Below are positions 15,348 to 24,572 of a stretch of DNA of 31,206 bases, in pieces. This stretch comes from Planctomycetota bacterium (lineage in GTDB: Bacteria > Planctomycetota > Phycisphaerae > WQYP01), in NCBI GenBank assembly GCA_021852225.1, contig JAJZOA010000066.1, positions 1 to 31,206 of the forward strand, written 5' to 3'. Below the pieces are notes generated by a model. It was not told the DNA's origin and did not search any database. It was given only the letters and a program-made list of their open reading frames with translations. Position 1 is the stretch's first letter. Each line of letters starts with the position of its first letter. The position numbers were made by a program, and so were the translations under genes.

Positions 15348-16358
15348 TTAAAATTGCCGCAGGAAACGCAGGTCATTTTCGTACAAGGCACGGATATCTT
15401 CAATGCCATGGCGGCGCATGGCCACCCGTTCCACACCCAGTCCGAATGCAAATCCCGTATAGATTTCCGGATCCAGTTTCACAGCCTCAAGCACGTTGGG
15501 ATCCACCATGCCGCAGCCGCCAAGTTCGACCCATCGCGTGGTGCCATCGGCATAATGAAACAGAATATCAAATTCCGCGCTGGGTTCGGTAAATGGGAAA
15601 AAACTGGGCCGAAAGCGTGTCTGCACCTCGGATCCGAAAAATCCCTTGGCAAACTGATCGATACAGGTTTTTAAATCCACCATGGTGATACCGCGGTCAA
15701 CCACGAGGCCTTCCAACTGGTGAAACATCCAAGAATGGGTTGCATCGACTGTGTCCGGTCTATAAACCCGTCCCGGAGCAACAATGCGAATGGGCGGCCG
15801 GCGCGTTTCCATGACGCGTATCTGCACGCTGCTGGTCTGCGACCGGAGCATAAACGGCGCGGCGGTGGGTGGTCGGTCCAGGTAGAAATTATCCAAGGGG
15901 TCCCGTGCCGGATGGTGGCGCGGCACGTTCAGAGCTTCAAAATTATGAAATTCGTCTTCGATTTCCGGTCCGTCGACCACGGAAAAGCCCATTCGGGCAA
16001 ACAGACCGGTCAGCGCGTCAATGGTCTGATTAATGACGTGCAGCGAGCCGGGTTGGTAATTTTCAAATTTCAGCCGCCCCGGTTCGGTAATGTCCACGCT
16101 TAAATCAGCGGTAGATGCGATCGTTTTGGCACGGCCCGCCGCGGCCTGAAAAAGCTCTTCAACCGCGCGTTTGACATCATTGAGCTTTTTGCCAAAGTCA
16201 CGCTTTTGTGCAGGTTCAACAGTGCGCAGAAAATCACTGGCCTGTTTTAATCGGCCTTTGGTTCCCAGAAATTCAATGCGGAATGCCTCGGCCTGATCCG
16301 CAGTGGAAATGGCAAGTTGTTTCGCCTGTGCGTCTGCGAGAAGTTGATCGAGATCCAT
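15348..16358 (-). CDS. pheS: Phenylalanyl-tRNA synthetase, alpha subunit
   Basis: The catalytic subunit of the alpha2-beta2 enzyme that charges tRNA-Phe in the cytoplasm. The 336-residue length is normal. Class II synthetase motifs are present: motif 2 region THSWMFHQLEGLVVD, and motif 3 GFAFGLGVERVAMRRHGIEDIR at the C-terminus. The N-terminal coiled coil (about 1-85) that binds the tRNA is present. I use ATG 16358; GTG 16364 two codons earlier is possible, and neither has a clear Shine-Dalgarno. It follows rplT by 112 bases on the same strand. The beta subunit gene pheT is not downstream, where it usually sits; a convergent TPR gene follows instead. Confidence 0.95.
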   Translation of the reverse strand: MDLDQLLADAQAKQLAISTADQAEAFRIEFLGTKGRLKQASDFLRTVEPAQKRDFGKKLNDVKRAVEELFQAAAGRAKTIASTADLSVDITEPGRLKFENYQPGSLHVINQTIDALTGLFARMGFSVVDGPEIEDEFHNFEALNVPRHHPARDPLDNFYLDRPPTAAPFMLRSQTSSVQIRVMETRRPPIRIVAPGRVYRPDTVDATHSWMFHQLEGLVVDRGITMVDLKTCIDQFAKGFFGSEVQTRFRPSFFPFTEPSAEFDILFHYADGTTRWVELGGCGMVDPNVLEAVKLDPEIYTGFAFGLGVERVAMRRHGIEDIRALYENDLRFLRQF

Positions 16359-16470
16359 CGCCACCCGCCAATATGCGTCGAGCCTTGCAACGCCACGGTC
16401 AGATCACCGGAAAGGGCATTTGCCCCGGTCGGGACATGCCGCATTTTCAAGTGGACCCGCCTTCCGGAAT

Positions 16471-16842
16471 TTAAGCCGCAGCCGCCACACCAAGCGCCTG
16501 CCGGGCAAGATTGACAATAGAATCAAACGCGGCTGGATCGGCAATCGCGATCTCGCTTAAACTTTTGCGGTTTAAGGTAATATTGGCTTTGGCAAGACCC
16601 GCAATCAACTGACTGTACCGCAGGCCACGGGCGGTCGCCGCCGCATTCAACCGCGTAATCCAGAGTGCGCGATAATCGCGCTTCTTTTCCTTGCGGCCGC
16701 TGAAGCGGTTGGCACCAGCCCGCAGCAGGGTCTCATGGGCGGTTTTGTAAAGTTTGCTGCGACCTCCGACAAATCCTTTGGCTCGCTTGAGCAGTTTTTT
16801 GTGTCGCTTGTGACGGGCTGCTCCGATAGTTACGCGTGGCAT
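16471..16842 (-). CDS. rplT: 50S ribosomal protein L20
   Basis: A 23S rRNA-binding protein needed early in 50S assembly. The 123-residue sequence is typical: MPRVTIGAARHKRHKKLLKRAKGF at the start (most homologues read MPRVKRG), YRALWITRLNAAARxxGL-type core at about 55-75, and LNRKSLSEIAIADPAAFDSIVNLA at the end. AGAGG lies six bases before ATG 16842. It follows rpmI by 108 bases and precedes pheS. In other bacteria L20 represses its own operon by binding the leader; no such structure can be judged here by eye. Confidence 0.96.
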   Translation of the reverse strand: MPRVTIGAARHKRHKKLLKRAKGFVGGRSKLYKTAHETLLRAGANRFSGRKEKKRDYRALWITRLNAAATARGLRYSQLIAGLAKANITLNRKSLSEIAIADPAAFDSIVNLARQALGVAAAA

Positions 16843-16950
16843 ATCAAACCTCTTGTTCTAAAAGAATATTATTTTTAAATTCACTTCCACCGCCAGCCGC
16901 CCCAAGTCGCCAGCCTGATGGAAAAAGCCAATGTCCAATTCACCCGACGG

Positions 16951-17151
16951 TTACGCGCCCGGTCCAAGCAGCGTAATCATTTTCTTGGCAAACGGCCCGG
17001 TCAGAGCGGTGGTACCGCGCAAGCGTCGCCGCCGATTGCCGGACTTTCCGCTCTGCAAATGGCCCTTGTTGTGTTTGTGAAACTTAACCTTGCCGGTTGC
17101 AGTTACTTTGACCCGCTTTTTGAGTCCTTTGTGGGTTTTCTGTTTTGGCAC
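16951..17151 (-). CDS. rpmI: 50S ribosomal protein L35
   Basis: A small basic ribosomal protein of 66 residues. The N-terminus PKQKTHKGLKKRVKVTATGKVKFHKHNKGHL and the motif RRRLRGTTAL are diagnostic. GTG 17151 is chosen: it gives the conserved start (valine read as Met, then PKQKTHKG), and GGAG lies about nine bases upstream. A TTG two codons earlier is possible. It is the first gene of rpmI-rplT-pheS. The translation initiation factor gene infC, usually directly before rpmI, is not present. Confidence 0.95.
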   Translation of the reverse strand: MPKQKTHKGLKKRVKVTATGKVKFHKHNKGHLQSGKSGNRRRRLRGTTALTGPFAKKMITLLGPGA

Positions 17152-17534
17152 GCGCAAACTCCGCCTATTTATTTTTTACACCAGGAACTGCCCGCCGACG
17201 GTCCATTACCAGCCGGGCACAAAGCCGATCCTGACGGTTGATTTCCAACACTGCGGCTGCGCCGCCTGATTCGTGTGGGAAATCAGAATTACGTAAGATA
17301 GCAAAGGTTGGCGGAAATTGCCACTGAACGGGGCACTTTTTTGAATATGGGGATGGAATAGCCTCGGCCCACACGGGTAATCAGAGAAAGATGGAAGCGA
17401 TTCGGCGTTGAATGTCTGTTGCAGTTGATGAATTAATCCGCCCGTGCCACCACCCAATATGCGCACGGCACCGCACGCCACGGAGTTGCCAATAGCCGGA
17501 AGTGAAGCCCCCCCGGATTAAGACCAAAGAGCGC
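17152..17534. other. Upstream region of rpmI
   Basis: This region should hold the promoter and leader of the ribosomal-protein unit. I see no gene, no infC fragment and no confident promoter. Minus-strand frames through it have no protein-like composition. Confidence 0.4.
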
Positions 17535-17563
17535 AAAAAAAAACCGCAGGTTGCAGGCTGCGG
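17535..17563 (-). terminator. Rho-independent terminator of the PEP-CTERM gene
   Basis: On the minus strand CCGCAG/CTGCGG (17563-17558 and 17549-17544) forms a 6-bp stem with an eight-base loop, followed by nine T residues (17543-17535). It sits 35 bases past the stop of the PEP-CTERM gene and upstream of rpmI, which separates the two units. Confidence 0.85.
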
Positions 17564-17597
17564 GTTTAAACGTTTATAAGTGTTTGCAAGGCTCGTT

Positions 17598-18335
17598 TCA
17601 GGCCAGGCGACGGCGACGCATGGCCAGCAAAGCCAACCCGCCGACGGCGAAGAGGCCCATCGTGGCTGGTTCCGGCGTGCCAACAGTGGTGGTGTTGAGG
17701 TTCATTATTGCATTAGCGCTGTTTACCTTCATACCCTCATCAATGGAAAGACTGGTGCTCGCGTTAAGGGTGAGTGTACCAGAGTAGGCGCTCAGGTTCT
17801 GGCCGAGCGAGTTATAGGCAATTGAAGTAGACGGATTAACCGGTGACGGCTTAAGAGAAATAGCGCCTGAATTCTGAGTTCCGACGGTGCCGGAATTGGC
17901 CACTGCGGAACCAAAAAATTCGGCGGTTTGATTGGAAGTGGCATTGGACGCAGTCGCAGACCCGGATCCTTGAATTGCTAGAAACGAATTCGGGCTGGCA
18001 CTAAGGCCCGATTCTGAAGCCGAAAAAGTAATCGTGGCATTCGTGTTTGCCGGCGGGTTGTTGTTCGTGACGGAATTAACCTGCAGATCAAGTTGGTCAT
18101 AGCTGCCCGATGAAATGCTCACGTCGATTCCCCCCCAAGTGAACCCTCCCACGGTTCCTGGCGCAGACGCATAAGCGCCTCCACCCAACGATACCAGTGT
18201 CGGCGTTGCGGACCCGCCATTGCTGGTTGTGATGGTCAAAACAGGGGTAGCCATGGCTGTGGCCGCCAACCCGAATCCCGCAACAGCTGCCAACGCGCCG
18301 GCGATACCGACAGAAGAAAAATTGCGAAAAGCCAT
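17598..18335 (-). CDS. PEP-CTERM sorting-domain protein
   Basis: A 245-residue exported protein. After a signal peptide (cut near residue 29, AMA), the body is Ser/Thr/Asn/Gly-rich and beta-strand-like with no enzyme motif. The C-terminus is a textbook PEP-CTERM signal: TPEPATMGLFAVGGLALLAMRRRRLA, that is Pro-Glu-Pro, a hydrophobic helix and an Arg cluster. These tails are processed by exosortase systems that link the protein to the cell surface or exopolysaccharide; the exosortase gene is not in the window. GGAG seven bases before ATG 18335 fixes the start. It is transcribed alone with its own terminator. Confidence 0.92.
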   Translation of the reverse strand: MAFRNFSSVGIAGALAAVAGFGLAATAMATPVLTITTSNGGSATPTLVSLGGGAYASAPGTVGGFTWGGIDVSISSGSYDQLDLQVNSVTNNNPPANTNATITFSASESGLSASPNSFLAIQGSGSATASNATSNQTAEFFGSAVANSGTVGTQNSGAISLKPSPVNPSTSIAYNSLGQNLSAYSGTLTLNASTSLSIDEGMKVNSANAIMNLNTTTVGTPEPATMGLFAVGGLALLAMRRRRLA

Positions 18336-18703
18336 GGTAACTCTCCAATTATGGTTGATCTAAAAATCAACAACCTCTGAAACAGGGCACGCAGACAACC
18401 TCCGCGCCAGCAAGTTATAAACCCATACACGAGCAGAAGATTTGTCGGATGCAAGCCGCGACTGCGACAAGCGATTCACAACAATTCTCCCATTCCCATC
18501 CGACCGTCAAAGCGTCTAAAAATCACAAATCACATGAGGTCATGAAAAACCCGGGCATTTTAGGCCCGTCTGTGACTTTTTACGTAGGGGAGATTCCCGA
18601 AGAAAGCCATCCCTCACGTCGACGAATGAATTCTACAATAATCCTTAATAAAAGTCAAATAAAAATATTCGCATTCGGACTTTATCATTTTGGCGAAGTT
18701 CTT
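18336..18703. other. Intergenic region with promoter of the PEP-CTERM gene
   Basis: There is no gene here. It holds the terminator at 18545-18568 and must hold the promoter of the PEP-CTERM gene, but I cannot place a good -35/-10 pair. The stretch 18630-18700 is AT-rich. Confidence 0.4.
18545..18568 (-). terminator. Probable terminator of the aldo/keto reductase gene
   Basis: On the minus strand CGGGC/GCCCG (18568-18564 and 18556-18552) with a seven-base loop is followed after two bases by TTTTT (18549-18545). It is 136 bases past the reductase stop. Confidence 0.5.
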
Positions 18704-19708
18704 TTAACGTCCAAGCGCCGCCATTGCCGCTGCCGGATAGCGATCCCCGACCGCGATTCCGCGCGGCATAACAGCGTCGATTAAATTCGTATCCTCTTGT
18801 GAAATAACGACTTGTGCAGCAAGAAGATTCTGCTCCAAATAGGCGATACGTTTGGTTCCCGGTATTGGCACAATGTCCTTGCCGCGCGACAGTACCCAGG
18901 CCAGCGCCAACTGCGAAGGCGTACAGTTTTTTTCTGCGGCCAAGGTCCGGATTTGTGCAACCAGACCCAGATTCCTCTTAAAGTTCTCTCCTTGAAAACG
19001 TGGATTGTGCCGCCGGAAATCGTCGGCGGCCAAATCGTTTATGGACTGGAGCTTGCCGGTCAGAAATCCGCGTCCCAGCGGGCTGTAGGCCACCAGCCCG
19101 ATTCCCAATTCCCGACAAAGCGGCAGAATGTCCATTTCCGGATCGCGAGTCCACAACGAATATTCATATTGCAATGCGGCTATAGCATGCACGCGGAAAG
19201 CTCTTCGGACAGTGTCTACGCCCGCTTCAGACATGCCCAGATATCTGACTTTCCCCTGCCGTACCAGATCCGCCATCGCACCAACCGTGTCTTCAACAGG
19301 TACGGTGGGATCCATACGATGCTGATAATAGAGGTCAATATAATCCACGCCCAGACGTTTGAGACTTGCGTCACATGCCGCACGCACATATTCCGGTCGC
19401 CCGTTAATGCCGCGAACGGAGGAATCTGTACCGCTGCGCGTTATGCCGAATTTGGTCGCCAGGACAATTTGCGAACGAACCTCTCCGCCAATACCGCGCA
19501 ATACCCGCCCCACCAGTTCTTCATTCTTATATGGACCGTACATGTCCGCGGTATCCAGCAGGGTGACTCCAAGTTCCACAGCCCGACGAATGACCGTTGC
19601 AGATTCCCTGTCATCGCCCGGGCCGTAAAATTCCGACATGCCCATACACCCTAATCCGATTGCCGCCACTTTAAGGCCCGATCGACCAAGTTCTCTTGTT
19701 TCCAGCAC
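18704..19708 (-). CDS. Aldo/keto reductase
   Basis: An NADPH-dependent oxidoreductase of the AKR superfamily, 334 residues, acting on aldehydes or ketones in the cytoplasm. The catalytic tetrad is visible: Asp in LLDTADMYG (about 53), Tyr58 in the same motif, Lys in LATKFG (about 85) and His in YYQHRMDP (about 130). NADPH-binding residues occur late in [14 protein letters not shown]. The form ([19 protein letters not shown]) is that of the YajO/AKR13-like group, which acts on varied substrates, so none is proposed. The start is GTG 19708 with AAGGA about eight bases upstream. The gene stands alone on the minus strand. Confidence 0.93.
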   Translation of the reverse strand: MLETRELGRSGLKVAAIGLGCMGMSEFYGPGDDRESATVIRRAVELGVTLLDTADMYGPYKNEELVGRVLRGIGGEVRSQIVLATKFGITRSGTDSSVRGINGRPEYVRAACDASLKRLGVDYIDLYYQHRMDPTVPVEDTVGAMADLVRQGKVRYLGMSEAGVDTVRRAFRVHAIAALQYEYSLWTRDPEMDILPLCRELGIGLVAYSPLGRGFLTGKLQSINDLAADDFRRHNPRFQGENFKRNLGLVAQIRTLAAEKNCTPSQLALAWVLSRGKDIVPIPGTKRIAYLEQNLLAAQVVISQEDTNLIDAVMPRGIAVGDRYPAAAMAALGR

Positions 19709-19989
19709 AGCGATTTTCCTTATGTCATATGTTGAAGGTTACAGCTACACTCTCTTGATTGTAGGCAATCTTTAACCAGATGCGCTGGAAAATCCGTCGT
19801 AGAGATGAATCCGCCGATATCCGTCAATTTTGCAGGCAGGAAAGACGCCGCGATGCGGCTGGAGCCGCTACGGCGATGGAAGGTTGTATCGCTGGACTGG
19901 CTATGGCCTTCACGCCACATACAGCGGCGCAAGGCGCGGTTGGGGTTGCTTACGAGGGGCCGGCCAACACCGGCGCTCCCAAAGAAATA

Positions 19990-20598
19990 TCAATGGGCCG
20001 ACTGAGCCAACTGGGCACGCACGACCCGCATGATCGCCGCAGATTCCGGTTTCACCGGGGAACGGAATCGGGCCACAATTCGGCCACGACGGGAAATGAT
20101 GAATTTTTCAAAGTTCCAGCCGATGGGGCCGGGGAATCGAGGATCTGTCTTCCGCGCGGTCAGGAAATGGTAGAGGGCACATTGCTTGGGACCTTTGACA
20201 TGAATTTTGGAGAACATGGGAAACGTTACACCGTAATGCCGTGTGCAGAAAATACTGATCTGCTTATCGGTTCCTGGTTCCTGATGAGCGAAATCGTTGG
20301 CGGGGAACCCCAATATCACCAGACCGCGAGCATGATACTTTTTATACAGCGCCTCTAGACCGGCATATTGCGGCGTATAGCCACACTTGCTTGCAGTATT
20401 TACAATCATGACCACTTTGCCCAGATATTTTTCCAAGTGCACTGGCCGACCATCCAGTGATCGCATAGTGAATGCCAGCACGGGCGGAGCTTTATGCCGC
20501 AGAGCCTGCGCCCGCGCGGGCGGAGAGACCATTTGGCAAAGCAGGACCGCCGCAAAACCACAGGCAAGCACCAAGGCACTGAAAATGGACCGCGGCAT
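19990..20598 (-). CDS. Exported glutathione peroxidase-family protein
   Basis: A thiol peroxidase of the GPx family, 202 residues, with an N-terminal signal peptide (hydrophobic to about residue 24, ARAQ near 31). The peroxidatic Cys72 is in NTASKCGYTPQY. The catalytic partners Gln106 (AHQEPG) and Trp161-Asn162 (GWNFEKF) are present. The motif usually GFPCNQF reads GFPANDF, so one Cys is lost, but the Cys in FCTRHYGVTFPMF (about 118), the resolving Cys of thioredoxin-dependent members, remains. It would reduce hydroperoxides outside the cytoplasmic membrane. ATG 20598 is chosen: GAGG is six bases upstream, and the signal peptide starts cleanly there. It lies between the aldo/keto reductase and the GH2 gene, all on one strand but widely spaced. 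Confidence 0.92.
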   Translation of the reverse strand: MPRSIFSALVLACGFAAVLLCQMVSPPARAQALRHKAPPVLAFTMRSLDGRPVHLEKYLGKVVMIVNTASKCGYTPQYAGLEALYKKYHARGLVILGFPANDFAHQEPGTDKQISIFCTRHYGVTFPMFSKIHVKGPKQCALYHFLTARKTDPRFPGPIGWNFEKFIISRRGRIVARFRSPVKPESAAIMRVVRAQLAQSAH

Positions 20599-20846
20599 CG
20601 GACACCTCAAGAATTTTCATACACCCGGACGCCATGAAATGGTACGCCCGATAAGATTGTTCAATTGTATGCGAAATGTGTGAAATCCGTCAAGACAATG
20701 CGCGTCTGAACAGGACCGCCGCCAGTGAGCAGTTTTCCTTCGGGATTTGGCCGCCAGACAGAGTTTATCACCCGGGTAAGTGGCGACACGGCCTCCGGCA
20801 GTGTTGAAGAATTGCCGCCGAAAAGCGGCACCGGTCACCGCGGGTT

Positions 20847-23495
20847 TCAGTGATGGAGCGAGCCGGCATGGTGACCGTAAACAGCGATTTCTGAAATACC
20901 GTCGGTTGCACCGGCAGGTACATGTTGGATGACGACCCGTACAAAACGGCCATAAAAGGCTGGCTTAAAATAATGTATCGGCACGTGACCGGAAGCAGCG
21001 CGGTGCCAGCGGCTGGCATCCGCAGAAATCAATATGTCATGTGCCGGGACATCCTTATCAGGAAACGTCACCTTAACTTCTGAAATAAGGTATTCACCTT
21101 CCAAATCAATCTGACACCATTGCCCTGGTTGATCCGTCGCGGCTTGCCATGAGGTGGCGCTATTGCCGTCATTCACGAATCGCGGCGAGTGCCCCGGCTT
21201 GCTGCTTGAAGCTTCCGTTGGGCGATTAAGCGCCAGGTTGATCAATCCGTGGGCACGTGTCCTATATGTTTTCTGATTTGGCTGAGGAGAACGGATGTAT
21301 GGGCGATCGGCTACACGCGGAGTGCGGCCTGGAATAAACGCCGGTTCACCAGTGGTGGTAATGTGCAAAAAGGCCGGTTCCAATCCTGGAGATGTTGCGC
21401 TTACAACGGTCAACCCGGAATGGTAGGACCGGAATTCAATTGCGGCCAGACCATCCACAATCCGGATATCCGAATGCGGGTCAAAGGTCATTGCCGATCC
21501 AGTGGGAAATTCACCGGGTCCGGATTCAATGTTTAATTTCACGCGCGGAGAATTGCGGACCGGCTGATTATCATCCCCGATCACGGCGACGATGATATGC
21601 GAATCTTCAATGGCGTGCGTGCCGTGAATAACCGTGCGATCTGCGGAAAGATGCAGGCGGGCAGGCTTGCCGGATTTGCGCCACAAAGGAGGCGGAACCC
21701 TGTTGTTATGATCCCGATACCAGAACCAGGCGCGCTTAGGCAACCGGAAGTAGTCGATAATTCCCATGTCTCCAGTCCCGCGTATCCAGGTGCCATAATC
21801 AAAGGCGCACCATATGGCGGCACCGCTGCGCCAGGGGAATTGCGTCTTCTGAAGGGAACCGAAATCAGACTGATATCTGCCCGGCCTGATAACCGAAACC
21901 GAGCCATATTCTGTTACGATGTTTGGAAACCCGGGATTCATATAAAGCACAGCGCCATCGCCGTTGTATCCGGCGATGTCGCCGAGCTTATCCACGCCAC
22001 CGCGCTGCGCACCGCCGATGCCCGCTGGTCGAGTGGGATCTAACTGATGCGTACGGCGGACCATTTGCATAAGCAGGTTTTTCATGCGTCCGAAGACCCT
22101 GGCATTGGTAAAAAAGACTTCGTTGCACATGCTCCAGGCAATGATACAGGGGTGATTGCGGTGCATGGCGATCATTTCTCCCAATTGATCAAGGCAACTT
22201 TTTTCAAAGCCAGCCCAGTGTTTGGATTCAACCGGGTACGCCGACGCGGCCCAGTCGCCATCCGGGCCAAAACCGCCAACGCCCCAGAAACACATTTCGC
22301 TCCAGATCATTATGCCGTAGTGGTCGCACGCCTCCATAAACGCTCTGCTGTGCGGGTAATGGGAGGTGCGAATGAAATTGAAACCAGCCTCTTTCACCAG
22401 TTTCACATCGCGCCAGGCACCGGCATCTGTCGCGCCGGAAGCCCAGCCGGCGTGGTCCTGATGCACGTTGGCACCGTGTATCCAGAGATGCCGCCCATTC
22501 AGGAAAAATCCTTTTTCAGCCGTCCATTCAAACCAGCGCAGACCAAGCGGCGAGTTTTCGCCGTCCACCGGCGTATCGCCATCCAGAACAGTGGTCTGAA
22601 CGCGGTACAAAGAGGGATGATCCGGATGCCAAAGCTGCGGATGGCTGATTTCCCCACTGGTTTGAGAAAACAGATGGTCAACACCGCTGGGAATCGACTG
22701 GCTGGAGCGCAACGTGGCAATCGTCTGACCATTGGGATTTATAATTGTATTGACCACGATACAACGTTTTTCCGCAGGCCCGCTGTTAATCACACGGGTT
22801 TGAATATTCACCCGGGCCGATTCCGCGGAGACCTGCGGTGTGGTAACTCGAACGCCCTGGAATGGGATATGAAGTGAACTGGTGGCCACCAGAAATACAT
22901 TCCGGTATAAACCACCATCAAAAATATGATCGCCTGCCCGCGGTGCCAATTCAGGGTTCCACATGTTGTTGAGGCGCACGGCGAGCAGATTTTCGCCGGG
23001 TTTGACAAATTGCGAAATATCCATGGCGAAGCTGGTAAAACCACCCTTGTGTTCACCCACCGGGTGGCCATTAAAAAATATATGAGCATGCTGAAATGCC
23101 GCTTCAAATTCCAACAATATACGTTTGCCGTGCCACTCCGCCGGTATATCCAGTTTTTTGCGATACCATCCGTAGCCCACATAAAATTCAGTGCTCTGAA
23201 AATAGGGCAGACTGAAGGAATGCGGCAGACCAATCGCGGTCCAATCCTCGTCGGCGTAATCAACGGCTTGCGCCCCGTCGGGATCGCCAAGGGTAAACTT
23301 CCAATCACGGTTGATGTTCAAGCGGCTGCGCCACGGCGATTGGGGTCGTTGGGAGAGATCGGGGTAGCCAATATCCAGGTCGATATTCCGGCCGACCGCC
23401 GCCTGAACGGGGGGACTGGCAAGCGAAGCGCCGATGGCAGCGGCTGCGGCAAGTTGCAATAAGGTACGTCGATCGAAACTATTGGATAAGGTCAT
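20847..23495 (-). CDS. Tat-exported GH2 beta-galactosidase-like enzyme with F5/8C module
   Basis: An exported glycoside hydrolase family 2 enzyme of 882 residues that would cleave beta-linked galactosides, glucuronides or similar sugars. The N-terminal FDRRTLLQLAAAAAIGAS is a twin-arginine signal, so the enzyme is exported folded. The order is: sugar-binding jelly roll (about 55-205), Ig-like domain (210-320), TIM barrel (325-610), further beta domains, and an F5/8 type C (CBM32-like) module (about 745-875, NLALNRPTEAS...SATSWQA...WCQIDLEGEYLISEVKV). The acid/base Glu459 is in AWSMCNEV and the nucleophile Glu529 in IVTEYGS. AGGA about eight bases before ATG 23495 supports the start. It heads toward gpx but lies downstream of the pseudopilin and PEP-CTERM genes on the same strand. 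The exact glycan is unknown. Confidence 0.94.
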   Translation of the reverse strand: MTLSNSFDRRTLLQLAAAAAIGASLASPPVQAAVGRNIDLDIGYPDLSQRPQSPWRSRLNINRDWKFTLGDPDGAQAVDYADEDWTAIGLPHSFSLPYFQSTEFYVGYGWYRKKLDIPAEWHGKRILLEFEAAFQHAHIFFNGHPVGEHKGGFTSFAMDISQFVKPGENLLAVRLNNMWNPELAPRAGDHIFDGGLYRNVFLVATSSLHIPFQGVRVTTPQVSAESARVNIQTRVINSGPAEKRCIVVNTIINPNGQTIATLRSSQSIPSGVDHLFSQTSGEISHPQLWHPDHPSLYRVQTTVLDGDTPVDGENSPLGLRWFEWTAEKGFFLNGRHLWIHGANVHQDHAGWASGATDAGAWRDVKLVKEAGFNFIRTSHYPHSRAFMEACDHYGIMIWSEMCFWGVGGFGPDGDWAASAYPVESKHWAGFEKSCLDQLGEMIAMHRNHPCIIAWSMCNEVFFTNARVFGRMKNLLMQMVRRTHQLDPTRPAGIGGAQRGGVDKLGDIAGYNGDGAVLYMNPGFPNIVTEYGSVSVIRPGRYQSDFGSLQKTQFPWRSGAAIWCAFDYGTWIRGTGDMGIIDYFRLPKRAWFWYRDHNNRVPPPLWRKSGKPARLHLSADRTVIHGTHAIEDSHIIVAVIGDDNQPVRNSPRVKLNIESGPGEFPTGSAMTFDPHSDIRIVDGLAAIEFRSYHSGLTVVSATSPGLEPAFLHITTTGEPAFIPGRTPRVADRPYIRSPQPNQKTYRTRAHGLINLALNRPTEASSSKPGHSPRFVNDGNSATSWQAATDQPGQWCQIDLEGEYLISEVKVTFPDKDVPAHDILISADASRWHRAASGHVPIHYFKPAFYGRFVRVVIQHVPAGATDGISEIAVYGHHAGSLHH

Positions 23496-23595
23496 GAAGT
23501 CGATCCTGTTAATTAAATGGTAAGAAAATGTTGGAAAGCGGCGACATGTCGCTATGATACCCGAAACGTACCAGCACGAGCCAGGCCGGCATTAT

Positions 23596-24477
23596 TCAGG
23601 GCATTGCCTCGGTTCGCCGCCAATAAAATTGATAAAATGGGCCGCCATTCATAATCATATTCTTGCCATTGTTCCAATTGATCCAATCCACATGACCATC
23701 GTTATACAGTTCATTGCCGCCCGCGTTGCCGCCATTTGTGGCAGTATGTGCGGATGGGCTCCAACTGATTGTGCTGATAACATCCGCCGCCAGCCCCCAA
23801 TTCGGATTATCTGCCGTGGTCAGGGGCGAATCCACTACATTGTTCATTTCGCCGCCACCACTCGGACCGGGCCACCAATAACTTCCGCCAAGATAGCAAT
23901 AACCGAGTTCAGCATAATAGTCCTGCGGCTTTGGATCACCATATTTTTCACAAAAGCCTGTCTCGTTGGGCCAATAGGTATCCCGGTACAATACACTGTA
24001 TTGGGAACGAAAATTGCTGAACGGCGGGCTGCCCGCCGCAATATTGGTCACCGCAGGCGGGATCGCAAATTCCGGGCAACTTAAAATAGCGAGGCATTGC
24101 GGAAGTGGATCGGTGGCCAGCAGAGGCTGCTTTTGCGATCCAAGGATGCTCGCGAGCGCCCGAAATTCCACTCCTGGCATACTATCTTCCTGCGAGATTG
24201 GATATGCAAACAGTTTTGGGGACGCTTGCGTCATTTCAAGACCAGATGCCAGCCGTTGCGGCGGATAAAGATGATATTCCGAGGCATAGGCAAACAGCCC
24301 CACGCCGAGTTGATGCAAATTGCTGGCGCACGCTGTTCGCAGCGCCAGTTCCCTGGCGCGGGAGAGCGCCGGGAGGAGCAATGAAATCAGAATCACGATA
24401 ATGGCGATCACCACCAGAAGTTCAACCAGGGTAAAGGCCGCCGATGATCTGGTGAAACCGGATTTGTGCAAAGCCAT
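23596..24477 (-). CDS. Prepilin-type N-terminal domain protein (planctomycete pseudopilin)
   Basis: A 293-residue type II-secretion/pilin-like protein. The leader and hydrophobic helix [25 protein letters not shown] (about 14-38) is the class III signal that a prepilin peptidase cuts before Phe and methylates. The C-terminus with [14 protein letters not shown] is the H-X9-DG-like ending common to the very large family of such proteins in Planctomycetes and Lentisphaerae, which often stand beside glycoside hydrolases and sulfatases. AGGAG five bases before ATG 24477 fixes the start. It is preceded by a terminator (24508-24552) and followed after 100 bases by the GH2 gene, with which it probably forms a unit. 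Its role is unknown; it may build a surface pseudopilus used in polymer uptake. Confidence 0.92.
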   Translation of the reverse strand: MALHKSGFTRSSAAFTLVELLVVIAIIVILISLLLPALSRARELALRTACASNLHQLGVGLFAYASEYHLYPPQRLASGLEMTQASPKLFAYPISQEDSMPGVEFRALASILGSQKQPLLATDPLPQCLAILSCPEFAIPPAVTNIAAGSPPFSNFRSQYSVLYRDTYWPNETGFCEKYGDPKPQDYYAELGYCYLGGSYWWPGPSGGGEMNNVVDSPLTTADNPNWGLAADVISTISWSPSAHTATNGGNAGGNELYNDGHVDWINWNNGKNMIMNGGPFYQFYWRRTEAMP

Positions 24478-24507
24478 GTAAGCTCCTGCCAGACAGCGAA
24501 CACCGTC

Positions 24508-24552
24508 AAAAACAGCGGCGGCATTCCGGTATCACCGAAATTGCCGCCGCTG
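24508..24552 (-). terminator. Rho-independent terminator after the second PEP-CTERM gene
   Basis: On the minus strand an 11-bp stem (arms 24552-24542 and 24523-24513, CAGCGGCGGCA and its complement) encloses an 18-base loop with a small inner hairpin, and is followed by five T residues (24512-24508). It lies 20 bases past the PEP-CTERM stop, so the pseudopilin needs read-through or its own promoter. Confidence 0.8.
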
Positions 24553-24572
24553 CCTGAACGCAATTTATTTTG

